A stretch of 64,000 nt of DNA from Fremontodendron californicum (Eukaryota; Streptophyta; Magnoliopsida; Malvales; Malvaceae), in the NCBI GenBank assembly GCA_030761205.1, contig JAULJL010000033.1, positions 4,099,501 to 4,163,500 of the forward strand, given 5' to 3'. Every line of letters starts with the position of its first letter. The first letter of the stretch is position 1. A program made the translations under genes and the position numbers. Under the pieces are notes generated by a model. It had not been told where the DNA came from and did no database searches. It was given only the letters and a program-made list of their open reading frames with translations. Shown piece after piece: positions 23,520 through 33,392 of the stretch.

Positions 23520-24200
23520 TAAAGGCAATTTAATTGTGAGGGTTTCTAAAACTGCCACGGTTTCCTTTTTTTCATTTGTTTTCTACTGGCACAAAGGAAA
23601 CTCGCCACTATTAACAAAGTTTGAAAGGCACAATCGTACAATTCTGTTTCTCAACTACACAACTCTGTTTCCCGTTTGCTCTCTCATTTTCTTTTTTTCT
23701 ACAAATTTGCTTCTTTTCTCTCCATCTCAATACAAAACAAAATCTCTCTCAAATCTTTTTTTTTTTCAAATCAGATTTCCCCTAATTTGAAACCCTAACA
23801 TTTTCATCTTCGTCATATTCAACTCTGCTCTCACCATAGTTATCGTCAGCTCGGCCCTCACCATCGTCATTGTCAGCTCCTCCGATCGTCACTTCCACCA
23901 TTGTTTTGTTAACTAGTTAGTTTCAGCAAAATAACTCTCTCTCCACTTTGGTTTGACTTTTTAGTCTTGATTTTCTAATAAACCAAACAAAAATTTGATT
24001 TTCAAAAGAAACCTAACTAACCATTTTCTTATTTTTCTCTAATTCATAGTTTTGAAATATGATCCAACTGAAGCCTTGTTTTTTCATTTTGATTTTCTAG
24101 ATTCGGTCAAGCTCAAATCCTAAAAAAGGAAACTTTTTTTTTCATTTTTTATGATCACGTCTTTGTTTTCTGATAAATAGGTCTGCCACTGACCAAATGC
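23520..24200 (+). other. Promoter/5'-leader-like captured sequence
   Basis: Within the CACTA-like element. CT-rich stretches (23640-23770), GAAACCCTAA and serine/proline-rich short frames resemble a plant 5' UTR or first exon. It may come from the gene whose acyl-CoA synthetase exon follows, but no protein match supports that. Confidence 0.35.
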
Positions 24201-24209
24201 TCTCCTTTT

Positions 24210-24353
24210 CAATTGAATGTTTGTCCATCTTGGCTTATTGTTAAGATTCTAAGTGGAGAATTTTGTTTCTTTGTAGTTCCAGATGCTGTCAAGTACATAG
24301 TAAATCATGCAGATGTTAAAGCTATATTTTGTGTGCCTCGAACATTGAATTTT
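24210..24353 (+). pseudogene. Long-chain acyl-CoA synthetase fragment
   Basis: The exon at 24277-24353 begins after TTTGTAG and ends at a GTAAGT donor. It encodes PDAVKYIVNHADVKAIFCVP, which matches the N-terminal region of plant long-chain acyl-CoA synthetases, especially the peroxisomal LACS6/7 type. A shorter piece just upstream (CPSWLIV) fits the preceding NRPEWLIV block. The AMP-binding and catalytic parts are missing. The parent enzyme activates fatty acids with ATP and CoA. Retained splice sites show the fragment was copied from genomic DNA, not from mRNA. Confidence 0.72.
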
Positions 24354-24643
24354 GTAAGTTTAATCTCTGCTCCTTTTCATCTACACATAAGTAGAAGATG
24401 CTTATTTGATCTGGAAAAACTATCCTTTAAGGCATTAATTTTCTTCTGCATCTATATTCTTTATAGGTTGGGAATGAGATCTCTTTCAGTTTCTAATTGC
24501 TTTCTAAACATGTAATTAGATTGTGGCTTTGATGGTTAGGGTGAGAAATTTAAATGGGGCTTAAATAAATAATTGAGTTTTCAAATGGTGTTCTTCAGGC
24601 AGTAAAGACTTGTGCTATTCAAATAATTGAGTTTGTGATGTAG

Positions 24644-24757
24644 GAAGTGGAAGATGCTCATAAGCTTCGTAACACAGTGATTAATTGTTTTGAAAGGGCA
24701 AATCTTCCTAGCGTAAGTGATGAATAAAGGAAGAGGATCTTACGAGTTTACACTGTC
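24644..24757 (+). pseudogene. External alternative NAD(P)H dehydrogenase (NDB-like) fragment
   Basis: After an acceptor-like TGATGTAG the frame reads EVEDAHKLRNTVINCFERAN, then SDE, a stop, and RKRIL. This matches the stretch just before the second dinucleotide-binding motif of plant NDB enzymes, type II NADH dehydrogenases on the outer face of the inner mitochondrial membrane. Neither FAD nor NAD binding motif is present. The in-frame TAA replaces a glutamate codon of the usual SDEERKR, and similarity fades after RKRIL. One piece of a chimeric set captured by the transposon. Confidence 0.65.
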
Positions 24758-25388
24758 TTGAAAGGGCAAATCTGCATGTGTAGTATAATGAAGATGAAAG
24801 ATTATGTTGTCTGTTTATTTTATAAATTTTGTTCGTTTACACTGTCTTGCTTTGGAGCTAAAGTTCTAATTCAATTTAGTTCTTTGTGGAATGAAATTTA
24901 AACTTAATTCATGTTCTTTAGAGCTAGAATCATGAAGGAAACTATGCTTTAGTTTTCCTATCGTTTTTCCCTTTGACCAAACAATGCCTTAACCTGTTGA
25001 TATCTACTGATTTGTTAAAACATTGATTCTATAAGTTAAGATTAGAAGTCACAGTCAAGTGTAGTAAATTACTAACATTCCCCATGTGTATATTGAACAA
25101 AAAAAAAGGATCAGTTTTCTTGAAGAATAACAAAATAGTATGAAACTGTGAATCTCTCTGCTTTGTTCCAAATGTGGGGAGAAGGGAATGTTATGGTATC
25201 ATTGCAATTAATGGCCACAATTGCAGGAAAGCTATATTCAGAAAGGTAAAATAACAGGGCAAGGAAACATGAAAGCATTACAGAAACCAAGTGATTGAAG
25301 GAAAAGTTGAACTTTTCTTCTTACATTCCTGCAGGCATGTTTCAAACATATATGTTGCTTTCTTATTCCTTTTTGAGTTGTTTATTAG

Positions 25389-25602
25389 TGAAGAATCACA
25401 TTGTAGGAGCCCCATGTGGTGTTGTGGACCAAATGACTTCAGCATGTGGTGAAGCAAATAAACTACTTGCAATGGTTTGTCAGGTAAGCATCATTACTGC
25501 TGCAGAGTAAATCTATGTTGGAAGTTGTTTTGCTAGTTAACTGACATACAAAATCAATGGTTGTCGTATGCATTGCAGCCTGCTGAGATAATTGGACTTG
25601 TA
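25389..25602 (+). pseudogene. L-arabinokinase (GHMP kinase) fragment
   Basis: The exon 25389-25483 encodes KNHIVGAPCGVVDQMTSACG and EANKLLAMVCQ and ends at GTAAGC. It fits the GHMP-kinase part of plant arabinokinase, which phosphorylates L-arabinose in the cytosol for reuse in cell walls. A second exon starts at 25579 after TTGCAG with PAEIIGLV, as expected for the family. From 25603 the frame continues (ANPVISDFGELIQEYGTG) but no longer resembles arabinokinase, so a chimeric junction within this exon is possible. The usual residue in the first exon is GVMDQMTS; here it is V. Confidence 0.75.
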
Positions 25603-25955
25603 GCAAACCCAGTCATATCCGATTTTGGCGAATTGATTCAGGAATACGGCACAGGTACTTGGTCCATTAATGCTCTGTCTTTTATTATTATTATTATTTT
25701 TTGGTTAGCCTGTAGTAGCAATGGACATTGTTTGCGGTGCTAGCGTGTTTTCTTGGATAATTATGCTAAGTTGATTCCTTGCATCATTCAGTGTTTGGAT
25801 TGTAGAATTAGAAAATTTGACTATAACACAAGTCAGTTACCCTTAATATATATAACACAAGTTCATATGCTTGGCCTGATGTGGTAATTTTGTTTTTATA
25901 AGGAAAAGATACTGCTGTCTGGTTCTCATGTAGTGATGTATACTGTTTGTTTCAG

Positions 25956-26287
25956 ATGGATTTTGCCATGTATATGTTGATAAGTCTGCTGATATGCATA
26001 GGCAAAGCAGATTGTTTTGGATGCAAAGTGATTATCCTGCTACTTGCAATGCAATGGTAATTCATCATTCATTTGTCAATTTATTTCTTATAGACAAATT
26101 TAAGTAACATTCTCAATGGTATTCATTTAGGCTCTATTTTGTTTGAATATTTTCAGATTGTGTTAATCACATTGCATAGTTCTTTAATGCTTCACTTTTA
26201 CTTTTGGCAGGAAACTCTTCTTGTACACAAGGATTTAGTACAGAATGGTGCACTTAATGAGCTAATTCCAATCCAGCTAGTATCTTG
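25956..26287 (+). pseudogene. Delta-1-pyrroline-5-carboxylate synthase (P5CS) fragment
   Basis: Exon 25956-26056 (after TTTCAG, before GTAATT) encodes DGFCHVYVDKSADM and then, in a shifted frame, AKQIVLDAK, returning to DYPATCNAM. Exon 26211-26287 (after TTGGCAG) encodes ETLLVHKDLVQNGALNELI. These are consecutive blocks of the glutamyl-phosphate-reductase half of P5CS, the rate-limiting enzyme of proline synthesis. Two compensating frameshifts in the first exon and a stop soon after NELIPIQ show it is not functional. The intron between them is preserved. Confidence 0.8.
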
Positions 26288-27095
26288 AAACTGGAAAGAT
26301 ACCAGTCCAACAATCTTATGGTATGTTCTGCTTGCCAGCCTCTGTCTCCATTTCTGTTTAGTTGTTGCTGAATAATCCTGGTGTGTTATAACTATGAATT
26401 TTCTAGAATATTCTTTTTCTTTTTCTATGTCTAGTTGTTTTTAGATTTTGATTTCAGCTATTCTGAACCCAAAAAGGTGGTAAATTGAAGCTGATGGGGC
26501 TCAATTTGAGGAGATAGAATATACAGATGAGGAGTATCACAAAGAACTTGAGCATATTGAGGAGGTCAAACCACTTTTCTTTTAGGTTTCAATCACGCAT
26601 TATCCATTATCCAGTAGGATTTGGGTGAAACTGATTAAAAAAATAAACCAGGATTTGGGTAATTTTGTATTGGTCCTGAATTCGAGCGATGTCTTAAAGT
26701 TTAAAACTCAGGAAGCTACCTATAAAGCTGGCTTCTAATTTTTGTTTTCGCTGATGTACAGATTGTAGTATTGCCTTGCCCTGATTATAGTGTTTTCTTG
26801 ACAAGGCCTCAAACTTAATGTAAAGTTGATAGAATATCATGTGATACATAAATTTTTCAATTTGTTCATTTTTTTCTTAATTTTCTATTCTAATGGTAAA
26901 AAAATATTGAGAAGTTTACTCTTTAAATTTTAGATCTTGATATGATAGCATCACTTTTAATGGCAGTTTACTATGATTATAATAATTTAAGCTTTTCCAG
27001 GCATTAATTAGTGCCGGTAAAGTGTCAAAAAAATAAAATATAAATCATGAATTTAGGGACACTTTGTGCCTTTAAAAAATTTAAGCTTTAAGGGG
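26288..27095. other. Unassigned CACTA-internal sequence
   Basis: A short open stretch near 26495-26565 (acidic, with EYTDEEYHKELEHIEE) looks coding but is not recognised. It may be a fifth captured fragment. The rest is AT-rich. GTGCCGGTAAAGTGTC near 27010 resembles the subterminal motif of the CACTA-like end. Confidence 0.4.
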
Positions 27096-27175
27096 TAGGG
27101 CTGTAAATGAACCGGGCTTAAACGAAAAGGCTTATGTTCGTGTTCGTTTATTTATTTTTAAGCTTGTACGTGTTC

Positions 27176-28982
27176 TGATAAGTGCTTAATTTCATACATT
27201 TTCCTATTTAATTTCCTTATACTTTGTGCTTTGATTCTTACTTCCTTGACATTTTACTAGGTTTTTATGCTTTCTAGTTAAGTTGGAGGAGATGAAGTCA
27301 GAACATGTCAATTAGGATGTTAAAGAGCTTATAAAATCACAATAACAAGATGGAAAAAGAGTTGGGAGTCAAAAAGATCAAATTCTTGGTGCAAAGTAAG
27401 AAGACAGATTTGACCTCCGGAGTTTGTTTTTAAGAAAACATGATGTTAGACTCCTTATTTGAAGAAACTTCCTCTTGAATTTTGAAGATCACTTGATTAC
27501 CTTTCCGATCGTTGGTCATAGGCCTAAATCGGATAAGAAATGGTCATCCAAATCGGCATGAGAATATCTCCCTAAACAACCCTAGTGGCAGGAAAAACCC
27601 TAGCCGCAAATCTCATCTTTTTCTTAATACCCTAGCTGACGTTTATATTTATCCTTGTCAAAGAAGGATTAGTGGCTATCAACTTGCATTAATTGCATTA
27701 ATTGCAAGTATCTTTCCTGAAAGCTAATCATAGTCAAAGTAGGAGAATTAAATCAGCCAAGACTTTCCTTCCTTACACTTACTTTTGCTGCAAGTTTGTA
27801 ATCTCTCTTCATTAAAGAGTGCTTTGACTAAAACTTTCCTACTTTATTCAAACTTGGCTGCCAAGGCATATATCTTTCCTTAAAACACAAAAGTCAGCCA
27901 CTTTTCCTTAACTTTAGCCACGAGTCAGCATTTATTGAAGGGAGAGAACTAAAATTCACTTGTTTGATGCCCTAGTTATTGCCTTTAAATAGAGATCAAG
28001 GGGGCAAACGAAATTGACACTTCTCCAAGCATCAAAGTTCTGATTTCTTCTTTGTTTCTTTGTTTTTGAGAGAGCAAGAGGCTGGATAATTAATATTCTT
28101 CTTCTTTCTTTCTTTTATTTTCTTCTTAGATTCTCTTTAATTTTATGTTTATGTTTACAATGCCTATGCTAGGCTAAACTTGTATTTGGTTAAGGGTGAT
28201 TTCAATGCCCTAGACATGTTATATAATTAATTTTCAGAATCTATTTATCATTGTTATCTATCAAAGTTGCTTATGTTCTTCCATTAAAATTGTTCATGAT
28301 GATGTTTTGATTTGTTTAGATGGCCAACTAAATAAATCTTGATAATTGTCTAATGCTAGTTTAGGAGTCTTGATCTGTGTAATTGTCTTGATTTCCTATT
28401 CATAAGGGGCAATTTGTGATTAATGATTATGGTCAAGTTTTCAATAATTGCAAAGTGGAACATAACCTAAGTTGAACATTCCGAGCTTATGTGTTTGTTA
28501 CTTAGATCAACCTATCTTTATCATCATAAAGATGCTATTAAATTGAACTTAGAGAGCTTATTCTAGGTTGTTTGATAGTTAGAGATTAAATAGAGAGCTT
28601 GTTCTATTTAACGACAAACTAAGAAAAGATTAGGGTAACAGAGCTTGTTATTATCTACGGTTGTTAACTTTGATAGCTAATTAATGTTGATAGATATGAA
28701 ATTGATTCTTAATGATGTCTAGTGGTGGAGAATGAAACCTTAACCATATTTTTCATATTTGATTCTTCTTAATTACTTGTTTTCTCATTCTTATTGTTAA
28801 CTTAGGTTTAAATCTGATCCCAAAATACCCTTTTCTTTTATTTTCTTGAATTTAAGTTTTAAACTATTAACTTATAAACTAAAACCCAATCCCTGAGGAC
28901 TCGACCTTGCTAATCATTATACTTTACAATTGATTCTTTTCAAGTGCAAGGTTAAATAAGATACACTCTTTTGGGTGCATCA
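27176..28982 (+). mobile_element. Solo LTR, family B, with TGTTC target duplication
   Basis: 1807 bp, TGATAAGTGC to GGGTGCATCA, flanked by TGTTC at 27171-27175 and 28983-28987. It sits inside the hAT-like element, so it is the youngest layer of this nest. Confidence 0.94.
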
Positions 28983-29064
28983 TGTTCGGTTCGTGTTCGT
29001 TAAGGATTTTAAAATTGTGTTCAAGCTCCGTTCGTTTAAAATTAAGTGTGTTCGTGTTCGTTTA

Positions 29065-29122
29065 TTTAATGTTTATGAACAAGTTCATTTAAATTTAAAT
29101 GAACTTGTTCGTAAACATTAAA
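29065..29122. repeat. 58-bp near-perfect palindrome
   Basis: Two 29-bp halves meet between 29093 and 29094 (centre CATTTAAATTTAAATG) with one mismatched pair. It lies in the middle part of the hAT-like element and could form a long hairpin. Confidence 0.85.
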
Positions 29123-29812
29123 TGAATATGTTCATGAACATATAATCGAACATGTTCGCGAACAATTAAAATTATGTTCATGAACAATAAACAAACAAAT
29201 CTAAACAATTTTAACAAACAAATAAAAAAATAAATCAGTTTTAAATTATTATTATTAAATATAAAATAATAAAATACAAACGTAATTAAATTAATTTTTT
29301 TATGAAATTTAAGTTATTAAATAATATTAATTATATTATAAGTAAATAAAATAAAATAAACGAACATAAACGAGCTTTAAACAAACTAATAAACGAGTTT
29401 TAAATGAACAACAAACGAGCTTGTTCGTGAACATAAACGAACCGCACACACATCTTTTCGAACTCGGTTTGTTTAATAAACGAACATTAAAATTATGTTC
29501 ATAATCGTTTGTTTAGCTTAATAAACGAACATAAACGAACAGAAATCGAACTATTCACGAAAGATTCGTCGAACGCTCTGTTCATTTACAGCCGTATTAA
29601 GGGGCATATAAAAGTGTCGGTAAAGGTCATGCCGGAAAAAATAATGACAATGGCAATACCAGTGGTCGGACCGCCGAAATTTTTTTATCGACACCCGCCT
29701 AGCCGGCGGTCAACCAGCGATAAAAGAACTACCATTGATACAAATGAAGGGAATTTTTGTGGTCTTTTACCAGCACTTATAAATGTTGGTAAAAGTGAGT
29801 TTTCTTGTTGTG

Positions 29813-30044
29813 TGGTTGGGTAGTAGAGGAACAATTATTTGGTGATGAAATTATTTTAGGAGGGAGAGAAGTTGAAGATGAGAATTTCAATTCTTCCTCT
29901 TCAGATGTGACTCAAGGAACACGCACTGAAACTGGCATGGCAGGCGATTATCAACCTCTATTCTCCTCAGACGAAGCAAACAGTTCAGCTAATATGTGTT
30001 CTCTTGGCGTGGTGGATTTCTCCTCTAACCTGATTCAATTATGA
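29813..30044 (+). pseudogene. NAC transcription factor, C-terminal part of last exon
   Basis: Open frame ending at TGA/TAA position 30044. It encodes an acidic, serine-rich tail with SSSSDVTQGTRTETGM and SSDEANSSANMCSLGVVDFS, which resembles the C-terminal activation region of NAC proteins of the NAC028/045/086 kind. It resumes exactly where the CACTA-like element ends. Joining 23498 to 29816 leaves the two halves one base out of frame, so either a small indel or a slightly different insertion junction exists. Together with 23393-23498 it shows the coding exon was split by the transposon, so the gene is probably dead. Confidence 0.6.
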
Positions 30045-30063
30045 TATGCATGCATGACATAGG

Positions 30064-30273
30064 CATAATTCTAAATCATGGTTGCGGATGCGATTGTGGT
30101 GTCGCGGGCGTTACGTAACGCATTGTGGTTGTCGCAGACATGAATTTAGTAGTGTTCCAAAAAATTTGATAGTGTCGCGGGCGTTACGTAACGGACACAA
30201 TATGATGTGGAAGTCTCAATTTATGTTACCTTGTGACTGTTACGCTGTATAACGATCGCATTTTAGAATTATG
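30064..30273. mobile_element. 210-bp MITE with GACATAGG target duplication
   Basis: 12-bp inverted termini CATAATTCTAAA / TTTAGAATTATG and a perfect 8-bp duplication GACATAGG at 30056-30063 and 30274-30281. Inside are two copies of GTCGCGGGCGTTACGTAACG. It is hAT-like by duplication length and inserted 12 bp after the NAC stop, in the likely 3' UTR. Confidence 0.85.
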
Positions 30274-30309
30274 GACATAGGTCATTGCAATGGGCCATCC
30301 CATGATTCT

Positions 30310-30342
<33 letters not shown>
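30310..30342. repeat. (ATA)n microsatellite
   Basis: About eleven ATA/TAA units. Confidence 0.95.
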
Positions 30343-30668
30343 CTACTAGCTTTAGACATCTTTTTATGTTGAAGACATGATTATCTCTTTTGCCAACACT
30401 GGACTTTTACAACAATATCTGCTTTATTGCCTGCTTTACCACAAAGGCTTCAAAGTCACTCCAGTCATTCTTCACCATCCAACACACTTGGGTTGCATTC
30501 ATACAAACACATGAAAGTACAATGGAATTGGCCCACAAAACAACAACTTTGAGTTGGCTTTTGATCTTAAAGTAACAAAAGTTGGAAGCAGTGAAACTCA
30601 CACTCTTTTCCTAAAGCTCTCCTCTCAACCCCCAAACATCTTCTAGACTCACTCACTCAAATGCTTGG
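30343..30668. other. Unassigned sequence between NAC remnant and LTR
   Basis: Frames of about 60 codons exist on both strands but neither resembles a known family. Probably NAC downstream sequence. Confidence 0.4.
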
Positions 30669-32032
30669 TGTAGACACCTAATTTTGTCCGGGCCTCCTAA
30701 ACCAAGCAGATTCTCCTTTTCACCTTTTCGGAACGCAAAGAGACTTCCACCATTACATAGATGGGTCCCCAAGACTTTGTTTCGGAGGTCAGCACAAGTC
30801 AACTCAAAAAAGTCAACCCCAAAAATGTCAACCCTAAAAAGTCAACCATTGAAAAAGTCAACTCCCAGTCAAAATCAAGGTTCAAAGTTGAATTGAACAA
30901 TGGCGAAAGAATTTTGATAATCCGTGGTCTACAATGAAAGATATAGAGTTTGGAAGATGGGTTATGGAAATTCAATGTAAGGGAAGACCTAATCGGCAAA
31001 TTTGGGGAAAACTACAAAGATGGTACGATTTGGTGAAATTGAAGCCCCCAGTTGATAAAGAATGAGTAAACAAAAATGGCCCATGGCCTAGTTTGAAGTG
31101 GATCCCAAGGAAGAGCCGGTTAGAGCAAAAACGGAAAAACGAAAAAATTCTCGAGTTTGAAAAGGCAAAACTAAATTGGAGGGGATTTTGATCGTAAAAA
31201 TTGGGCATTTTTGGACCAACTCAAATTCAATATATGACAAAGGTGGAAGAAAAAGAAAATCCAGAAATCGGACCCGTTTCGAGTAAAAACGAGGTTTCGA
31301 AGGTTAAAGGGCAATATTCGAAAATCCCAAAGAAAATTCTGGGGGAAATAGCAAACGAGGTCGAAAAATTATGAAAACTTTCAGATCTGAGTTTCATAAT
31401 TTTTGGAAGAGATTGGTGAAGAAGGATTTGGAATCAAAAATTTTTGGAAGAGATTGGTGAAGAAGGATCCGGAATCGGAACTCATTTAAAAAATGGAAAA
31501 GTTCGGGTGCACTAATCCGAAATTCCACAAGATAATTATGGAAAAAATAGCAAACGAGCTTGAAAAATTATGAAATATCATTTAGTGTTTGAGCCCATTT
31601 CATGTCATGATTAAACTTGCCATGACCATTCAGTCACCATGACTTTTCATCCATTGCCATTCCATTTCCATGACACAATATTCTCATGCTATGTCATTCC
31701 TATGCCATGTCATCATCTCATCTTCTATATTATAATGAAAATGCTTATCATGTTTTGGTAGTCATGCATGCCTTAATGTCAATTTGCATATTCATAATGT
31801 TTTAATAAATAAGGCGATATTCCCAAGTTTAAATAATTCATAATTTTCTTTGCTGGGTCTGCCGGAGAGGATATCATCAATTATTAACGAAGAAATACCA
31901 TTTTCTAAAACAAAGATGATTCAGAAAATTTCAAAATAAATAAAACTTTCTATGTTTTGCCGAGTTTGCCCGAAAAGATGAAAAGGTTTTTGGTATTAAT
32001 AAATTCCGAGTTATTCTCAAATAAATTCATTT

Positions 32033-32900
32033 ATGCCATGTCATCTTACTTGTCATGTCGATTTCATTCACATGCCATGTCACATGCCATGTCATTTTAT
32101 GTCATCCATATGCTATGTCATCTTGCTTGTCATGTCGATTACATTCACATGCGATGTCATTTTATGTCATCCATATGCCTTTTCATCTTGCTTGTCATAT
32201 CAGTTTCATTCACATACCATGTCACAGGCCATGTCATTTTATGTCATCCATATGCCATGTCATCTTGCTTGTCATGTTGATTTCGTTCACATGCCATGTC
32301 ATTTTATTTCATCCATATGCCATGTCATCTTGCTTGTCATGTCGATTTCATTCACATGCCATGCCGGTTTATGTCATGTCACATGCCATGTCATTTTATG
32401 TCATCCATATGCCATGTCATCTTGCTTGCCATGTCATTTTATGCCATGTCACATGCCATGTCATTTTATGTCATCCATATGCCATGTCATCTTGATTGTC
32501 ATGTCGATTTCATTCACATGCCATGTCATTTTATGTCATCCATATGCCATGTCATCTTGCTTGCCATGTCAATTTCATTCACATGCCGTGTCATTTTATG
32601 CCATGTCACATGCCTTGTCATTTTATGTCATCCATATGCCATGTCATCTTGCTTGTCATGTCAATTTCATTCACAAGCCATGCCATTTTATGTCATGTCA
32701 CATGCCATGTCATTTTATGTCATCCATATGCTATGTTATCTTGCTTGTCATGTCGATTTCATTCACATGTCATGTTATTTTATGTCATTCATATGCTATG
32801 TCCTTATGCCATGTCGATTTCATTCACACGACATTCATTCATTCTTATGCCATGTCATCTATATGCCATGCCCTCCTTATACCATGTCGATTTTATTCAC
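32033..32900. repeat. CATGTCAT-rich minisatellite inside the long LTR
   Basis: Imperfect tandem blocks of about 65-95 bp built from CATGTCATTTTATGTCATCC and CATCTTGCTTGTCATGTC. The array gives several long overlapping open frames in all three plus frames because the units contain few stops; these are not genes. Confidence 0.9.
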
Positions 32901-33392
32901 ATGTCACCTTGTGTGCTATGTCAATCATTTCTCATATCATTATTTCTTTTATTAAGTCATAGTAAAATGTTTGTCATATCATGATAAATATGCATGCTAA
33001 TCTAATTTTTATCTTAGTAGCATTTTTGCATAATCATGGTCATTTTTTATGTTTTTACCAAGGATGTTTTTAAATTAAGATTATTTTCGAGTTAAAATAA
33101 TTCATGAATTCTCTACTAGGTCTGCCGGGGAGGATAGCATCAATTATCATTAATAACAGAATATTCTTTTTAAAATGAAAATGATTCAAAAAATTTTAAA
33201 ATCAAGGAAAAATTCCATGTTTTGCTGAGTCTGTCGAAAAATATGAAAAATTTTATGCTAGTAAATTTCGAATTATTTTCAAATAAAGATGAATTTTTAA
33301 GGGAATTATTTACAAACATCAATTTTAAAACTGACTTTTTATCGAGACTCGTGATAACACACGACTAATAAGGTACCATTTTATACGGGCGT

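Larger units (their letters stand above)
27096..29596. mobile_element. hAT-like non-autonomous element with TTAAGGGG target duplication
   Basis: 17-bp terminal inverted repeats TAGGGCTGTAAATGAAC (27096-27112) and, at 29580-29596, its reverse complement with one mismatch. The perfect 8-bp duplication TTAAGGGG is at 27088-27095 and 29597-29604. Without the nested LTR and its duplication it is about 690 bp, rich in GTTCG/CGAAC repeats, with no transposase. TIR start and 8-bp duplication fit the hAT superfamily. Confidence 0.88.
23499..29812 (+). mobile_element. CACTA-like transposon carrying host gene fragments (Pack-CACTA type)
   Basis: The left end CATTACAAAAAA and right end ...TTTTCTTGTTGTG (reverse complement CACAACAAGAAAA) are each one or two changes from the common plant terminus CACTACAAGAAAA. 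Both are flanked by TGG (23496-23498, 29813-29815), the 3-bp duplication expected for CACTA elements. GTGCCGGTAAAG / TTTTACCAGCACTTATAAATGTTGGTAAAAG-like subterminal repeats lie near 27010, 29612 and 29765-29797. Both outer flanks are parts of one NAC exon. No transposase is visible. Inside are pieces of four unrelated genes, all on the plus strand and with introns. The terminal repeats are only about 12 bp and imperfect. A Helitron was considered, but no TC...CTRR ends were found. Confidence 0.68.

Noticed and set aside
23499..29812. Helitron as the carrier of the gene fragments
   Set aside because: Multi-gene capture suits Helitrons, but I found no TC start or CTRR end with hairpin between A and T, whereas CACTA-like ends with a 3-bp duplication bracket the insert exactly inside a NAC exon.
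32033..32984. Five long overlapping frames of 107-309 codons (SICHVILLVMSISFTCH-like repeats)
   Set aside because: They come from a minisatellite whose units lack stops in all three plus frames.
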